A stretch of DNA of 64,000 nt from Deltaproteobacteria bacterium (GCA_023489335.1 JAMDCP010000007.1:124001-188000), one strand, 5' to 3'. Numbered from the stretch's first letter, positions 1 through 10,595 are shown. Notes: generated by a model not told the origin, from the letters alone. A program made the numbers and translations.

Positions 1-550
1 TATTTTTGTTTTCCAAAAGATTTTTTATAATATCGCGGTCAAAATGATTTCCGGTAGGATTGTTCGGATAACTGAAAAAATATATATTATTGCCGGAATT
101 TTTATTTATGCCTGTGTTTTTTGGCAGGTCAAAAGATTTTTCGTCGAGTTTTATATGATTAATCTTCAAATCATTGTATCTTGCAATGATATCGTACATG
201 GAAAAAGACGGCGCCGGAATGTTCACGGCAACGTCTTTTTTAAGGCTGAGCAAAATAATAGAGATAAGTTCGTCCGAACCGTTGCCGAAAATGAAATTTT
301 TAGCCGGCGTATTATAAAATGCTTCGAGCAGTTTGAGAAGATTTTTTGAACTTGAATCCGGATAGAGATTTATAAGCGTATCTTTTATAAAATTTGCGTA
401 TCTTCGTCTGGTCTCCTTGCTTAGAATATAGTTAGATTCATTTGCGTCGAGCTTCAAAGCTCCCTGCGGCTCAACAACCTCGCTTACTTTATAGGCGCTA
501 AGCCCAAGGACGCTGTTTTTAATAAAATGCTCTATTTTAAATGAAGACAT
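1..550 (-). CDS. hisC: histidinol-phosphate aminotransferase, partial (runs off window start)
   Basis: Manual minus-strand translation MSSFKIEHFIKNSVLGLSAYKVSEVVEPQGALKLDANESNY...FIFGNGSDELI...SYPNNPTG; adjacent to hisD/hisG. Confidence 0.85.
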   Translation of the reverse strand, partial: MSSFKIEHFIKNSVLGLSAYKVSEVVEPQGALKLDANESNYILSKETRRRYANFIKDTLINLYPDSSSKNLLKLLEAFYNTPAKNFIFGNGSDELISIILLSLKKDVAVNIPAPSFSMYDIIARYNDLKINHIKLDEKSFDLPKNTGINKNSGNNIYFFSYPNNPTGNHFDRDIIKNLLENKN

Positions 551-562
551 AATTAATTATTA

Positions 563-1864
563 TTAATTGTTTATCTTTTTAACGCGGAAACTTACAGATT
601 CGCCGTGAGCGTTTAATCCCTCGATATTCGAGAAAAATGCCACATCCTTTGCTTTTTTCGCTAAAAACTCCTTGCTTGACGAAATAACGCTCGTTCTTTT
701 AAGGAAAGACAGCGTATCTAAAGGGGAAAAAAATCTTGCGGTGCCGCCCGTAGGTAAAACATGGCTGGGACCGGCAACATAATCCCCTATCGCCTCGGGA
801 GTATTCCCGCCCAGAAAAACAGCTCCGGCATTTTTTATTAAAAATAATTTTTCGAACGGGTCTTTTATATAAAGCTCTAAATGTTCGGGCGCCAATTCAT
901 TGGCAAGCTCTATGGATTCGTTTACGGAAGCCGTCAATACTAAAGAAGCGTTGGAATTTATGGACTTTTCGATTATATCTTTCCTGTCTTCCTTTTTTAT
1001 AAGTCCTGGTAAAACATGCTCGACTTCTTCGATAAGTTTAGCCGAACTGCTTATAAGGGTCGAAACGGCCATTTCGTCATGTTCCGCCTGACTGAGCATA
1101 TCGATTGCGACAAGTTCCGGATCGGCAAATTCATCGCATATTATTGCAATCTCGCTTGGCCCCGCAATCATATCTATATCGACATCGCCGTAAACCATTC
1201 TCTTGGCGGTAGCGACATATATATTGCCCGGTCCGACTATCTTGTCAACCTGAGGGATAGTATTCGTCCCGTAAGCAAGGGCAAATATAGCCTGAGGACC
1301 TCCAACACCGTATATTTTCCCGATGCCGCACAATACGGCTGCGGCAATGACATAATCGTTTAACTTTTCGGTAGGAGGGGTAACCATTATAATTTCTTTT
1401 ACCCCTGCGGCTTTAGCAGGAACGGCATTCATTATAACGGAGGAAGGATAGCTTGCTTTGCCGCCGGGAACATAAACCCCTACCCTGTTTAAAGGTGATA
1501 TTAACTGGCCAGTAATAATAGAATCATCATGACTTAACCAGGTCTGCAATCTTTGTTTCGAATGGTAATCGTAAACCCTTTCGATTGTTTTTTCTATTAT
1601 GGTTCTTTCTTCTTTATTAAGCGAATTAAGCGCTCTATCCCTTTCATTATTTGTAATTAAAAAATCTGCGGGAGAAAGCTTAATTTTATCGAATTTTTCC
1701 GTATAAAACGATAATGCTTCGTCGCCTTTTTCCATAATATCTAAGCGAATAATTTTAAGTTCCTGCTGAATTTTGTCTGTAAAATCTACCTGTTTAAGCC
1801 TTCTTTTTTTTAAAAATTCCTTAAAATCATCCCTTTTTGAATCAAATATCTGCATTTTTTTCAA
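563..1864 (-). CDS. hisD: histidinol dehydrogenase
   Basis: 433 aa; GVYVPGGKASYPSSVIMNAVPAKAAGV, IDMIAGPSEI, LAPEHLEL motifs. Confidence 0.97.
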   Translation of the reverse strand: MKKMQIFDSKRDDFKEFLKKRRLKQVDFTDKIQQELKIIRLDIMEKGDEALSFYTEKFDKIKLSPADFLITNNERDRALNSLNKEERTIIEKTIERVYDYHSKQRLQTWLSHDDSIITGQLISPLNRVGVYVPGGKASYPSSVIMNAVPAKAAGVKEIIMVTPPTEKLNDYVIAAAVLCGIGKIYGVGGPQAIFALAYGTNTIPQVDKIVGPGNIYVATAKRMVYGDVDIDMIAGPSEIAIICDEFADPELVAIDMLSQAEHDEMAVSTLISSSAKLIEEVEHVLPGLIKKEDRKDIIEKSINSNASLVLTASVNESIELANELAPEHLELYIKDPFEKLFLIKNAGAVFLGGNTPEAIGDYVAGPSHVLPTGGTARFFSPLDTLSFLKRTSVISSSKEFLAKKAKDVAFFSNIEGLNAHGESVSFRVKKINN

Positions 1865-2645
1865 CCTGCCGCTTTAAATTATCTATCAGGGATGCAATCC
1901 CGCCGGGGTTAATTTTAAGGCTCGCCCTGTTCACTATAAGCCTCGAGGTAACGACGGCGACATCTTCAATCTCCGCCAGATCATTCTGCCTCAGTGTTTC
2001 GCCGGTTGAAACAAGGTCAACGATAAAATCGCAAAGGCCTGAGATAGGGGCAAGCTCGACATTACCGTAAAGCTTTATTATTTGAACATTTGGAACGCCT
2101 TTTTTATTAAAGAAATCCCTTGTTATGCGCACATACTTTGTCGCAACCCGCAGGTTTGCCTTAGAATAATACAATTTTAAATATTGGTTCTTCAAACCGC
2201 CCTCTACCGGAACTACTGACAGGGGGCTGGAGCTAAAACCGCCTGGCTGGGATTGGCCTGTTATTACCATTCTATCAATATTATTAAAACCGGGCATATT
2301 TCTTTTAATTAAATCCCTGCTAACGGCCGCAACAATCCTGCATCTGCCTATTTTTAGATCTAACGGCTCATATACATTTTTCGGTTTTTCAAGTAAAACA
2401 TCCTTTCCCGAAATACCCGCGTCGGCAGCCCCATATTCCACGAATGTAGGAACATCCCACGGCTTTACTATTAACAAACTAATGCCGTCTTCTTCGTAAT
2501 CGAATATAAGCCTTCTTGAATCGTAATCTGAATCGGGATGCCGAATAAAGCCCGATTTTCTTAAAAGGCCAAGGCTGTCCTTTAAAACCCTGCCCTTTGG
2601 AATTGCGATTTTAAGTTTTTTTACCTTTTTTTGCTCATTAGCCAT
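1842..2645 (-). CDS. hisG: ATP phosphoribosyltransferase (HisG, short-form-like with internal insertion)
   Basis: KIAIPKGRVLKDSLGLL, ELAPISGLCDFIVDLVSTGETLRQNDL; overlaps hisD. Confidence 0.93.
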   Translation of the reverse strand: MANEQKKVKKLKIAIPKGRVLKDSLGLLRKSGFIRHPDSDYDSRRLIFDYEEDGISLLIVKPWDVPTFVEYGAADAGISGKDVLLEKPKNVYEPLDLKIGRCRIVAAVSRDLIKRNMPGFNNIDRMVITGQSQPGGFSSSPLSVVPVEGGLKNQYLKLYYSKANLRVATKYVRITRDFFNKKGVPNVQIIKLYGNVELAPISGLCDFIVDLVSTGETLRQNDLAEIEDVAVVTSRLIVNRASLKINPGGIASLIDNLKRQVEKNADI

Positions 2646-2660
2646 ATTTATGCCTTACTA

Positions 2661-3989
2661 TTACATATTCTTGCCATAGTTTATATCTTTTTCCGCAAAT
2701 TCGTTAATATTAGAAGATTCGGCTTCGCTTACCCTGGATATTATGGCTCCAAGATTTGCCAATTTCTTTTCCATTTTTTCGTAGCCTCTGTCTAAATGAT
2801 AAATTCTTGAAACCGCCGTATAACCGTCAGATGAGGCTAACCCTGCTAAAACAAGCGAAGCGCTTGCCCTTAAATCCGTAGCCATAACTTCCGCTCCCGA
2901 AAGCTTTTCCACGCCTTTTACGATGGCAAAATTATTTCTGACTTTTACATTTGCGCCGAGGCGCATAAGCTCGGCAACATGCATAAATCTATTCTCGAAT
3001 ACATTTTCGGATATAACGCAAAGTCCGCTGGAAATTGTCATTAGCGCCATCATTTGAGCCTGCATATCGGTAGGAAAATCAGGATAAGGGGCAGTGGAAA
3101 TATCGACGCTTTTAATGACCTTAGACCCTTTTATTCTTAAAGAAGACGGAGAATTTATAACAATCTTTGCCCCCGCCTCCGAAAGTTTATCGATAACGGC
3201 CTTAAGATGACTTACATTAATCTCTTTAATTGTAATATCCCCCCTTGTTATAGCGGAAGCTACCATAAATGTTCCGGCTTCTATGCGGTCGGGAAGGACT
3301 CTGTGGCTCAGTTTATTTAATTTTTTAACCCCGTTTACGACAATCACGGACGGCTCTGTCCTTTTTATGTCGGCTCCGCCGTTATTTAACGCAAGAATCA
3401 GGTCGTCAATCTCCGGTTCTCTTGCGGCATTGTTTATCACCGTCGTCCCTTCCGCAAGCGATGCCGCCATAACGACATTTTCGGTTCCGGTAACGGATGG
3501 AATAGGAAAATTGATTGTTGCGCCTCTAAGGCGCTCCGCAAAGGCTTCGACATATCCGTGGTCCACCACTATATTAGCTCCCAAAAGTTTAAGGGCATTT
3601 AAATGAAAATCTATGGGCCTTGCTCCAATTGCGCAACCCCCGGGTAAAGAAACCCGCGCCCTCTTATATTTTGCAAGAAGAGGCCCCAAAACCAGCACGG
3701 ATGCCCTCATTGTTTTGACAAGGTCGTAAGGGGCTTCATAATTATTAATATTAGAGGTATTTATGATGACCTTTCCCGTTTCGCCGGATTCTTTAATTTC
3801 GGCGCCGAGGCTTATTAAAAGCTTTTTTATTGTCTTTATATCTTCGAGATCCGGAACATTAAAAATTTCGTTGCCGGCATCGTCGAACATTATGGAAGAA
3901 GCAATTATGGGGAGGGAGGCATTTTTGGAACCGCTTACCTCCACCTCTCCGATTAATGGGATACCGCCCTCAATTATCATTTTGTCCAT
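2661..3989 (-). CDS. murA: UDP-N-acetylglucosamine 1-carboxyvinyltransferase
   Basis: SGSKNASLPI, PGGCAIGARPIDFH, PYPDFPTDMQAQ motifs. Confidence 0.97.
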   Translation of the reverse strand: MDKMIIEGGIPLIGEVEVSGSKNASLPIIASSIMFDDAGNEIFNVPDLEDIKTIKKLLISLGAEIKESGETGKVIINTSNINNYEAPYDLVKTMRASVLVLGPLLAKYKRARVSLPGGCAIGARPIDFHLNALKLLGANIVVDHGYVEAFAERLRGATINFPIPSVTGTENVVMAASLAEGTTVINNAAREPEIDDLILALNNGGADIKRTEPSVIVVNGVKKLNKLSHRVLPDRIEAGTFMVASAITRGDITIKEINVSHLKAVIDKLSEAGAKIVINSPSSLRIKGSKVIKSVDISTAPYPDFPTDMQAQMMALMTISSGLCVISENVFENRFMHVAELMRLGANVKVRNNFAIVKGVEKLSGAEVMATDLRASASLVLAGLASSDGYTAVSRIYHLDRGYEKMEKKLANLGAIISRVSEAESSNINEFAEKDINYGKNM

Positions 3990-5025
3990 ATACTATTTTA
4001 ACCGCCCTGTCCTTTTTATTTAAATCGTTAATAAAAGTAATTTGCTTAAATATTATATCCTTAAATTTTTCATTATATAAATGTTTTATGGCGGACTTTT
4101 CCCTGTAATCAATTTCTAAGATAAGACTTTTCCTCTTTTTAGGTGCCGAAGAGCAGGGATTTTCGGTTGAGGCGGCTAATTCAAATATTTTTCTATAAAA
4201 TTTAAGCCCGTCTTGTCCGCCGTCTAATGCCCTTAAGGGCTCATAAAGCCTGACATCGTCATCTAAGGTTTTTAATTCCCCCGTTTTAATATAAGGCGGG
4301 TTCGATACGATTATGTCAAAATCGTGCATGGCATTATCAAATAACTTAGTATTTGAGACCGGCTCAGCCGGGCATGCAGACTGCTGAACTTTCGTTGAGC
4401 TCCGCTGAACTTGCGTTTCATTAATCCAGTAAATATCAGGCTTTAGCATATTAAAATATGTCAATATAACCTTATCTTCGACGCCGTTAAAAATAATGTT
4501 TTTTTTTGCTGTTTCCAAACTTTTAAAGCTATTATCCGCAGCATAAATTATAACATTACTTGAATTCTTTGCAATAGAAATCGCTATAGCTCCCGACCCC
4601 GTCCCTAAATCTATAACCGATATTTTTCTTTTTAAGTCTTTTTGAAGCCTTTCAATCTCTTTCAACGTCTCTTCGACTAAGCATTCCGTATCGGGCCTGG
4701 GTATTAAAACAGATTTATCGACAAAAAAGGGAATTGAATAAAACTCTTTTTTCTTTACGATATAAGCGTACGGCTCTCCCCGGCTCCTCTTTATAATCAA
4801 CCTTTTAAACAAATTAATATGATTTTTAGCCGGCTTAATATTATAGGAAGTAATAACCCCGTCTAAGGGTTTTTTGAGAACATATCCCATAATAACGGCT
4901 GATTCGTTAAACGGGTTTGAGATATTTTTACTTTTAAGGCTGAGCTCGCCCCATTTAATTAATTTGTAAACCGACAAATCTTTATCTATGTCTATATTAA
5001 AATTATAACTGTTTTTGAGATTCAA
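3970..5025 (-). CDS. prmC: peptide chain release factor N5-glutamine methyltransferase
   Basis: VIDLGTGSGAIAISIA and IIVSNPPYI motifs; adjacent to prfA. Confidence 0.93.
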   Translation of the reverse strand: MNLKNSYNFNIDIDKDLSVYKLIKWGELSLKSKNISNPFNESAVIMGYVLKKPLDGVITSYNIKPAKNHINLFKRLIIKRSRGEPYAYIVKKKEFYSIPFFVDKSVLIPRPDTECLVEETLKEIERLQKDLKRKISVIDLGTGSGAIAISIAKNSSNVIIYAADNSFKSLETAKKNIIFNGVEDKVILTYFNMLKPDIYWINETQVQRSSTKVQQSACPAEPVSNTKLFDNAMHDFDIIVSNPPYIKTGELKTLDDDVRLYEPLRALDGGQDGLKFYRKIFELAASTENPCSSAPKKRKSLILEIDYREKSAIKHLYNEKFKDIIFKQITFINDLNKKDRAVKIVYGQNDN

Positions 5026-6085
5026 AATAATCTGCCAGAGGCATTAAAAGTTCATCCATATTGCCGTCCATAATAGAGGCTAACTTATGCATGGTTATCC
5101 CTGCCCTGTGATCGGTGATCCTGCCCTGCGGAAAGTTATATGTCCTTATCTTTTCGCTTCTATCGCCGCTCCCAACCATGCTTTTTCTACTTTGAGCCTC
5201 CAGGCTTTTTTTATCCGCTTCTATTTTGCTCAAAAGTCTTGACCTGAGTATCCTTAGCGCTTTTGCCTTATTTTTATGCTGGGATTTTTCGTCCTGGCAG
5301 GTAACGACAAGACCCGTCGGGATGTGGGTAACCCTGACAGCCGAATCGGTTGTGTTCACGCTTTGTCCGCCGTGCCCCGAAGAGCGGTAAACATCTATCC
5401 TTAAATCCTCGGGGTCTATTTTAAGGTCAACCTCTTCCGGTTCCGGCATAACGGCAACGGTAGCGGCGGATGTATGAACGCGCCCCTGGGTTTCCGTGGC
5501 AGGAATCCTCTGTACTCTGTGAACGCCGCTTTCATTCCTTAAAAGGCGGTATGCGCCTTCACCCTTAACCGATGCCACCACCTCTTTTAATCCTCCCGAA
5601 GAAGAAGCGCTCAAAGATATTACTTCAAATTTAAAATTTTTATTTAAAGCATATTTGTTGTACATTTTGAAGAGGTCAAGCGCAAAAAGGGCGGCTTCTT
5701 CCCCGCCCGTTGCAGCCCTTATTTCCAATAAAATATCTTTGTCCTGAATATTTTCTTTCGGGTAAAAAAAGTCCCGCAAATCTTTTGCTATTTTTGACGC
5801 TTTAGTTTTCAGGGAATTTATCTCTTCAAGCTCCATTTCAAGCAATGATTCGCTGGTTTCGGCTTTAATCAATTCCTCGAGGTCTTTTATATCGAAGGTA
5901 ATTTTATTATATTCATCGACTTGTTCAGCGGTTTTTTTAATTAAATTATACCTTTTAAAAAGTTCTTTCGCCTTTTCGCTAAAGCCCTTTGAGCTTTCTT
6001 TTTGTATTTGCTCATATAACTCTTTCGATTCTTTGCTTAGTTCTGCAGCCTTTTTTATTAAAACATCATCTATCATATCTATCAT
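5003..6085 (-). CDS. prfA: peptide chain release factor 1
   Basis: EIRAATGGEEAALFA; YRSSGHGGQSVNTTDSAVRVTHIPTG. Confidence 0.97.
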   Translation of the reverse strand: MIDMIDDVLIKKAAELSKESKELYEQIQKESSKGFSEKAKELFKRYNLIKKTAEQVDEYNKITFDIKDLEELIKAETSESLLEMELEEINSLKTKASKIAKDLRDFFYPKENIQDKDILLEIRAATGGEEAALFALDLFKMYNKYALNKNFKFEVISLSASSSGGLKEVVASVKGEGAYRLLRNESGVHRVQRIPATETQGRVHTSAATVAVMPEPEEVDLKIDPEDLRIDVYRSSGHGGQSVNTTDSAVRVTHIPTGLVVTCQDEKSQHKNKAKALRILRSRLLSKIEADKKSLEAQSRKSMVGSGDRSEKIRTYNFPQGRITDHRAGITMHKLASIMDGNMDELLMPLADYFESQKQL

Positions 6086-6127
6086 TAAAATATATACCTT
6101 ACCTTTGGGGGTGTTGCCCTTTAGCCA

Positions 6128-6847
6128 TTAAAAATCAAACTCCGCTTTTAACCATGACGCCCTGACCTCCGAAGGTTTTCCGCAAGAAAACTCGCCCTCC
6201 GAACAGTTTCCCCTGACGCATGCGGGACCTGCGCCATGAAAAACGGACGGCGCAAGGGGGTAAACGAGTTTAAACATCTCTTGCGCAACATGCCTAATTT
6301 CCCATTGAGCCCTTTCACATCCCCTTAATCTGAAAAAATGCAGAAGTTCCCTTGCGTTCATTGTAAATACGAGCTGGGTTTCTGTTGCATTTGGAAGTAT
6401 ATATCTGGCATCTTCTGCGGGCACGCCGTTTTCAAGCAGGTAACCGTATAAGGAGAAAATCTCATCTACCAGTTTATTATATTTTTTCAAAAATTCACTA
6501 TTTTTAACAATGGAATCGGGGATAACATATTGAGGTTTTGTCTCCTTAACATACCTCTGGCTTCTTTGCGAGTATGACGCGATGCGGTGTCTAACTAATT
6601 GATGCGAAGCGCTTCTTGAGAGTTTTTCTACTCCAAAAGTGAAATTTGAGTGCTCCAATACTGATTCATGGCCGGAAGACCTGATTTTTTTAATTAATTT
6701 CCTAGCCTTTTCTAATCCTTTTTCGCCTGCGTTAAAATCCTCTTCTATTTTGGCTATATTGTAAGAGCTATAGCAAAGCCTCGCGGCTATTGCTATCGTA
6801 ATCTCCGGTTTAGAGGTATAATTAATAAGTTTAACCATTGAAGGCAA
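6128..6847 (-). CDS. thyX: FAD-dependent thymidylate synthase
   Basis: QLVRHRIASYSQRSQRYV signature. Confidence 0.95.
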   Translation of the reverse strand: MPSMVKLINYTSKPEITIAIAARLCYSSYNIAKIEEDFNAGEKGLEKARKLIKKIRSSGHESVLEHSNFTFGVEKLSRSASHQLVRHRIASYSQRSQRYVKETKPQYVIPDSIVKNSEFLKKYNKLVDEIFSLYGYLLENGVPAEDARYILPNATETQLVFTMNARELLHFFRLRGCERAQWEIRHVAQEMFKLVYPLAPSVFHGAGPACVRGNCSEGEFSCGKPSEVRASWLKAEFDF

Positions 6848-6929
6848 GTTTATAACCGCGGGCGCGCGGGTTAAGTTTTGTTGCCGTTTTATATTCTTTA
6901 TTAATATCGTTATTACTTTTATATAATTA

Positions 6930-7139
6930 TTACTTCTTATTGGTTTTGCCGTATTTTTTATTAAATTTATCTATCCTTCCAGCGCTATCGACAAATTTTT
7001 GCTTGCCTGTATAAAATGGATGGCACTTCGAGCATATATCCACATGAAGCTCTTCAACCGTGCCGCCGGCAACAAACTCTTCACCGCAAGCGCATTTCAC
7101 CTTTGTCTGGTAAATTTTTGGATGTATTCCTTCTTTCAT
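6930..7139 (-). CDS. rpmE: 50S ribosomal protein L31
   Basis: [17 protein letters not shown]...[28 protein letters not shown]. Confidence 0.95.
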   Translation of the reverse strand: MKEGIHPKIYQTKVKCACGEEFVAGGTVEELHVDICSKCHPFYTGKQKFVDSAGRIDKFNKKYGKTNKK

Positions 7140-7227
7140 CTTTAAAAACCCCTTTAAATTTTTATTTTTAAGATTTTAATATACTTTAATATACTAAAAG
7201 GCTATAACGCCATAATAAATAGTTAAG

Positions 7228-7983
7228 TTATTTATTATACGATTTTAAAATAAAATTTTCAACTTTTTTTATGTCGCCCGGAACATCGACCGGTATAGTC
7301 GAAATACTAACGGTGTTTACCTTAATTTTATAGCCGTTTTCTATTGCCCTTAACTGCTCAAGCATCTCCTTTTTCTCTAAATACGACGGGGGCATTTTCC
7401 CAAATTCGATAAGAAAATCCTTTGTGTAGCCGTAAAACCCCAGGTGCTTGAAGCCGAACATGCCTTTAAAATCTTTAAGCCCTTGAGGGTTCTCCCTGTC
7501 ATAAGGGATCGGGCTCCTTGAAAAATAAATTCCAAAATCATTTTTATCTACGACAACCTTTACATTATTGGGGCCGGTAAATTCCTCATAAGAATAAATC
7601 GGGGTTTTCACGCTTGTATATAAAATATCGCTGCCTTCTTTAAAAGGCCTGATTAAAGCATCTATTATCTCCGTGTTTACCAATGGTTCATCCCCCTGAA
7701 TATTTAAGACTATATCGGCATCTATGCCCGATGCCGCTTCTATGACCCTATCTGTCCCGGACTGGTGGGTATCCTTAGTCATAACTACATTTGCCCCAAA
7801 ACCGCGGCATGCGTCATAAACCCGGCTGTCTTCCGTGGCAATCAAAACTTCGGACAGCGCATCCGATTTTATTACGCCCTCATATACATGCCTGACCATC
7901 GGCTTATTAAAAATCAGGGCAAGCGGTTTGCCCTCAAAACGCGTTGATTTATATCTTGCCGGAATTACCGCCGCTACTTTCAT
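7228..7983 (-). CDS. kdsB: 3-deoxy-manno-octulosonate cytidylyltransferase
   Basis: IPARYKSTRFEGKPL, NIQGDEPL, FSRSPIPYDR, HLGFYGY. Confidence 0.95.
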   Translation of the reverse strand: MKVAAVIPARYKSTRFEGKPLALIFNKPMVRHVYEGVIKSDALSEVLIATEDSRVYDACRGFGANVVMTKDTHQSGTDRVIEAASGIDADIVLNIQGDEPLVNTEIIDALIRPFKEGSDILYTSVKTPIYSYEEFTGPNNVKVVVDKNDFGIYFSRSPIPYDRENPQGLKDFKGMFGFKHLGFYGYTKDFLIEFGKMPPSYLEKKEMLEQLRAIENGYKIKVNTVSISTIPVDVPGDIKKVENFILKSYNK

Positions 7984-8049
7984 AGTTTTAATCCCATTTA
8001 ATTTAATTTATTTAAAAAATTATAATAAATAAATTTTATTTTTTCCATA

Positions 8050-8802
8050 TTATTCTATCTTTGTAACATAAACATCGTATCCGTATTTTGTAATAATTTT
8101 AGCAAAACTATAAGCATCTTTTAGATTTTTAAATTTGCCGAACACAACCTTGTAATAAAATATCCCGCGCACCGTTTTAGTAATAACATGAACCCCCGGA
8201 ACGACCTTTTTCATCTGCTTAACCTTGTGTAAAGCCAGAGGTTTTTTTGTATATGCCGCAAACTGCAATGTATAACCAAGCATAGGAGGAACATATTTCA
8301 CATTGTAAGAATTAACTATATTTCTGACGATTGGTTTTGGGCCAAGATATTGAACCCTGACTAAAGCCGTGCCGGGTCCGAGCATATTTAAAGCCCTTGC
8401 CGCCGCATAAGACAAGTCCAGGATTCTATCCCCATAATAGGGGCCCCTGTCGTTTACATAGACCTCGACGCTCCGGTGGTTTTCCAAATCGGTAACATAG
8501 GCATAACTGTCGAGCGGAAGGGTTTTTGAAGCCGCCGTTAAATCATACATATTGTATATTTGCCCGCTTGCGGTCGGCCTCCCCTGAAAACCGGGGCCGT
8601 ACCACGATGCAATGCCTTCTTCCACATTATGCGATATTTGCTCCGGCGGGTAGTATTTTGGCGGCTGATGAGACGGCTGATACGGGTACTCCGGATAACT
8701 TCTGCCGATTATGTAGGGAATGCATCCCGTAAGCCCAAAGGACAAAGCAAAAAATAAAGCCATCAATATCGAGAGCTTAAATATTAAACTTGACCTTGAC
8801 AT
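8050..8802 (-). CDS. rlpA: septal ring lytic transglycosylase RlpA family lipoprotein with SPOR-like C-terminus
   Basis: EEGIASWYGPGFQGRPTASGQIYNMYDLTAASKTLPL...VNDRGPY; signal peptide with LTGC lipobox. Confidence 0.9.
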   Translation of the reverse strand: MSRSSLIFKLSILMALFFALSFGLTGCIPYIIGRSYPEYPYQPSHQPPKYYPPEQISHNVEEGIASWYGPGFQGRPTASGQIYNMYDLTAASKTLPLDSYAYVTDLENHRSVEVYVNDRGPYYGDRILDLSYAAARALNMLGPGTALVRVQYLGPKPIVRNIVNSYNVKYVPPMLGYTLQFAAYTKKPLALHKVKQMKKVVPGVHVITKTVRGIFYYKVVFGKFKNLKDAYSFAKIITKYGYDVYVTKIE

Positions 8803-9041
8803 AATGGTTATTAATATAACACAATTACGAAATAAATTTCATCTATAACAAATAACTATCCCGGGGAAACAATATATTAATTTTTATTTATTTTGATTAT
8901 TCACGGCCGATTTATGGAATTACTCAAATTACTCGATTTTTTTGTTGACAATATTTAAAGAATATTATATAAATAATACAATATTTATTGTTTTAGTTTT
9001 AATTGTTCTTTAAATTTTGCATATTTATATAAGTTTGATAT

Positions 9042-9146
9042 TTCTTATCAAGAGCGGTAGAGGGACGGGCCCGTCGAAACCGCAGCAACCGATAGCAAGT
9101 GGAAGTCGGTGCTAATTCCCGCAGGTTAATTCCTGGAAGATAAGAA
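9042..9146 (+). ncRNA. SAM-I (S-box) riboswitch aptamer
   Basis: TTCTTATCAAGAGCGGTAGAGGGACGGGCCCGTCGAAACCGCAGCAACC...GGTGCTAATTCC...GATAAGAA; P1 TTCTTATC/GATAAGAA. Confidence 0.93.
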
Positions 9147-9160
9147 GAAAAGAGTTTAAA

Positions 9161-9204
9161 AAACCCCTTCTTCTGTAATTCATCCGGAAGAAGGGGTTTT
9201 TTAG
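9161..9204 (+). terminator. intrinsic terminator of the SAM riboswitch expression platform
   Basis: AAACCCCTTCTTC...GAAGAAGGGGTTTTTT stem-loop with T-run between aptamer and start codon. Confidence 0.9.
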
Positions 9205-9245
9205 TTTTATTCGGGTAATTTTAAATAATTAAATAAGGAGAAGAA

Positions 9246-10490
9246 ATGTTCGTTAAGGGTTTAAAATGCAGGGAATGCGGCAAAGAATATCCGGATAGCC
9301 CTCTTTATGTTTGCGATTACTGTTTTGGGCCGCTCGAGGTCGATTACGATTATGACGGGATTAAAAAACAAATAAGCATCGACAAGATAAAATCCAGAGA
9401 GCCAAATATGTGGCGTTATCGGGAATTACTGCCTATAAAAGGGGAAATCAAAATCGGCAAAAATGTCGGATATACCCCTCTTGTAAAGGCTGATAATCTT
9501 GCAAGGGAATTGGGCGTTAAGGAGTTATATGTTAAAAACGATGCCGTAAATTTCCCGACATTATCCTTTAAAGACAGGGTTGTGTCCGTTGCGATAGCCA
9601 AAGCGAAAGAATTTGGCTTTAAGGTTGTGGCATGCGCTTCCACGGGAAATCTTGCCAACGCAGTTGCAGCCTTAGCGGCATCGGCAAGCTACGAAAGTTT
9701 TGTATTTATTCCTTCAAACCTTGAAATCGGAAAAGTTTTGGGGACTTTGATTTACGATACCAATTTAGTTAAAATTAACGGGAGTTATGACAAGGTCAAC
9801 AGGCTTTGCACGGAAATTGCAGGAAAACATAACTGGGGTTTTGTCAATATCAATTTAAGGCCATATTACGCCGAGGGTTCAAAATCGCTTACCTTCGAAA
9901 TGCTTGAGCAGCTTGGATTTAAAGCGCCGGATAATGTAGTTGTTCCTATGGCGGGAGGCTCTTTAATTACAAAGGTAGGAAAGGCAATAGACGAATTCGA
10001 ATATTGCGGCCTGTTAAAGGAGAAGCCGCATACTAAAATTTTTGGCGCTCAGGCTGCGGGATGCAATCCGATAACCGCTACCGTTAAAGAAAAAAGAGAA
10101 TTTATCAGGCCGGTTAAAAACCCGAACACGATAGCAAAATCCCTTGCAATAGGCAACCCTGCCGATGGATATTACGCCTCCGACCTTATGAGTAAAACAG
10201 GCGGATACGGCGAAGATGCAACGGATGACGAAATCGTCGAAGGGATGAAGCTTTTAGCTAAAACGGAAGGTATATTTACCGAAACCGCGGGCGGGGTCAC
10301 CGTTGCCGTGGCAAAAAAACTAATAGATAAGGGTTACATCAATAAAAATGAAACTACGGTTCTTGCCATAACGGGCAACGGCTTAAAGACGCTTGAAGCA
10401 ATTAACGGAAAGTTGAAAGAGCCGGCAACTATCGATGCAAATCTGGAAGAATTCGAAAAGGTGCTTGCTAAAATCAGGGGTAAAAGCTAA
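9246..10490 (+). CDS. threonine synthase-like PLP enzyme
   Basis: N-terminal CxxC...CxxC; NFPTLSFKDRVVSVA, ACASTGNLANAVAA, TETAGGVTVAV; SAM riboswitch in leader. Confidence 0.85.
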   Translation: MFVKGLKCRECGKEYPDSPLYVCDYCFGPLEVDYDYDGIKKQISIDKIKSREPNMWRYRELLPIKGEIKIGKNVGYTPLVKADNLARELGVKELYVKNDAVNFPTLSFKDRVVSVAIAKAKEFGFKVVACASTGNLANAVAALAASASYESFVFIPSNLEIGKVLGTLIYDTNLVKINGSYDKVNRLCTEIAGKHNWGFVNINLRPYYAEGSKSLTFEMLEQLGFKAPDNVVVPMAGGSLITKVGKAIDEFEYCGLLKEKPHTKIFGAQAAGCNPITATVKEKREFIRPVKNPNTIAKSLAIGNPADGYYASDLMSKTGGYGEDATDDEIVEGMKLLAKTEGIFTETAGGVTVAVAKKLIDKGYINKNETTVLAITGNGLKTLEAINGKLKEPATIDANLEEFEKVLAKIRGKS

Positions 10491-10595
10491 AAGAGCTTAA
10501 ATTATTTAAATTTTAGAAAAAAGTATAAAATAAAAAATTCTTACCATAAATAATAATATAATAATAATTTATAATTATAATAGCAGGAGGATTAA

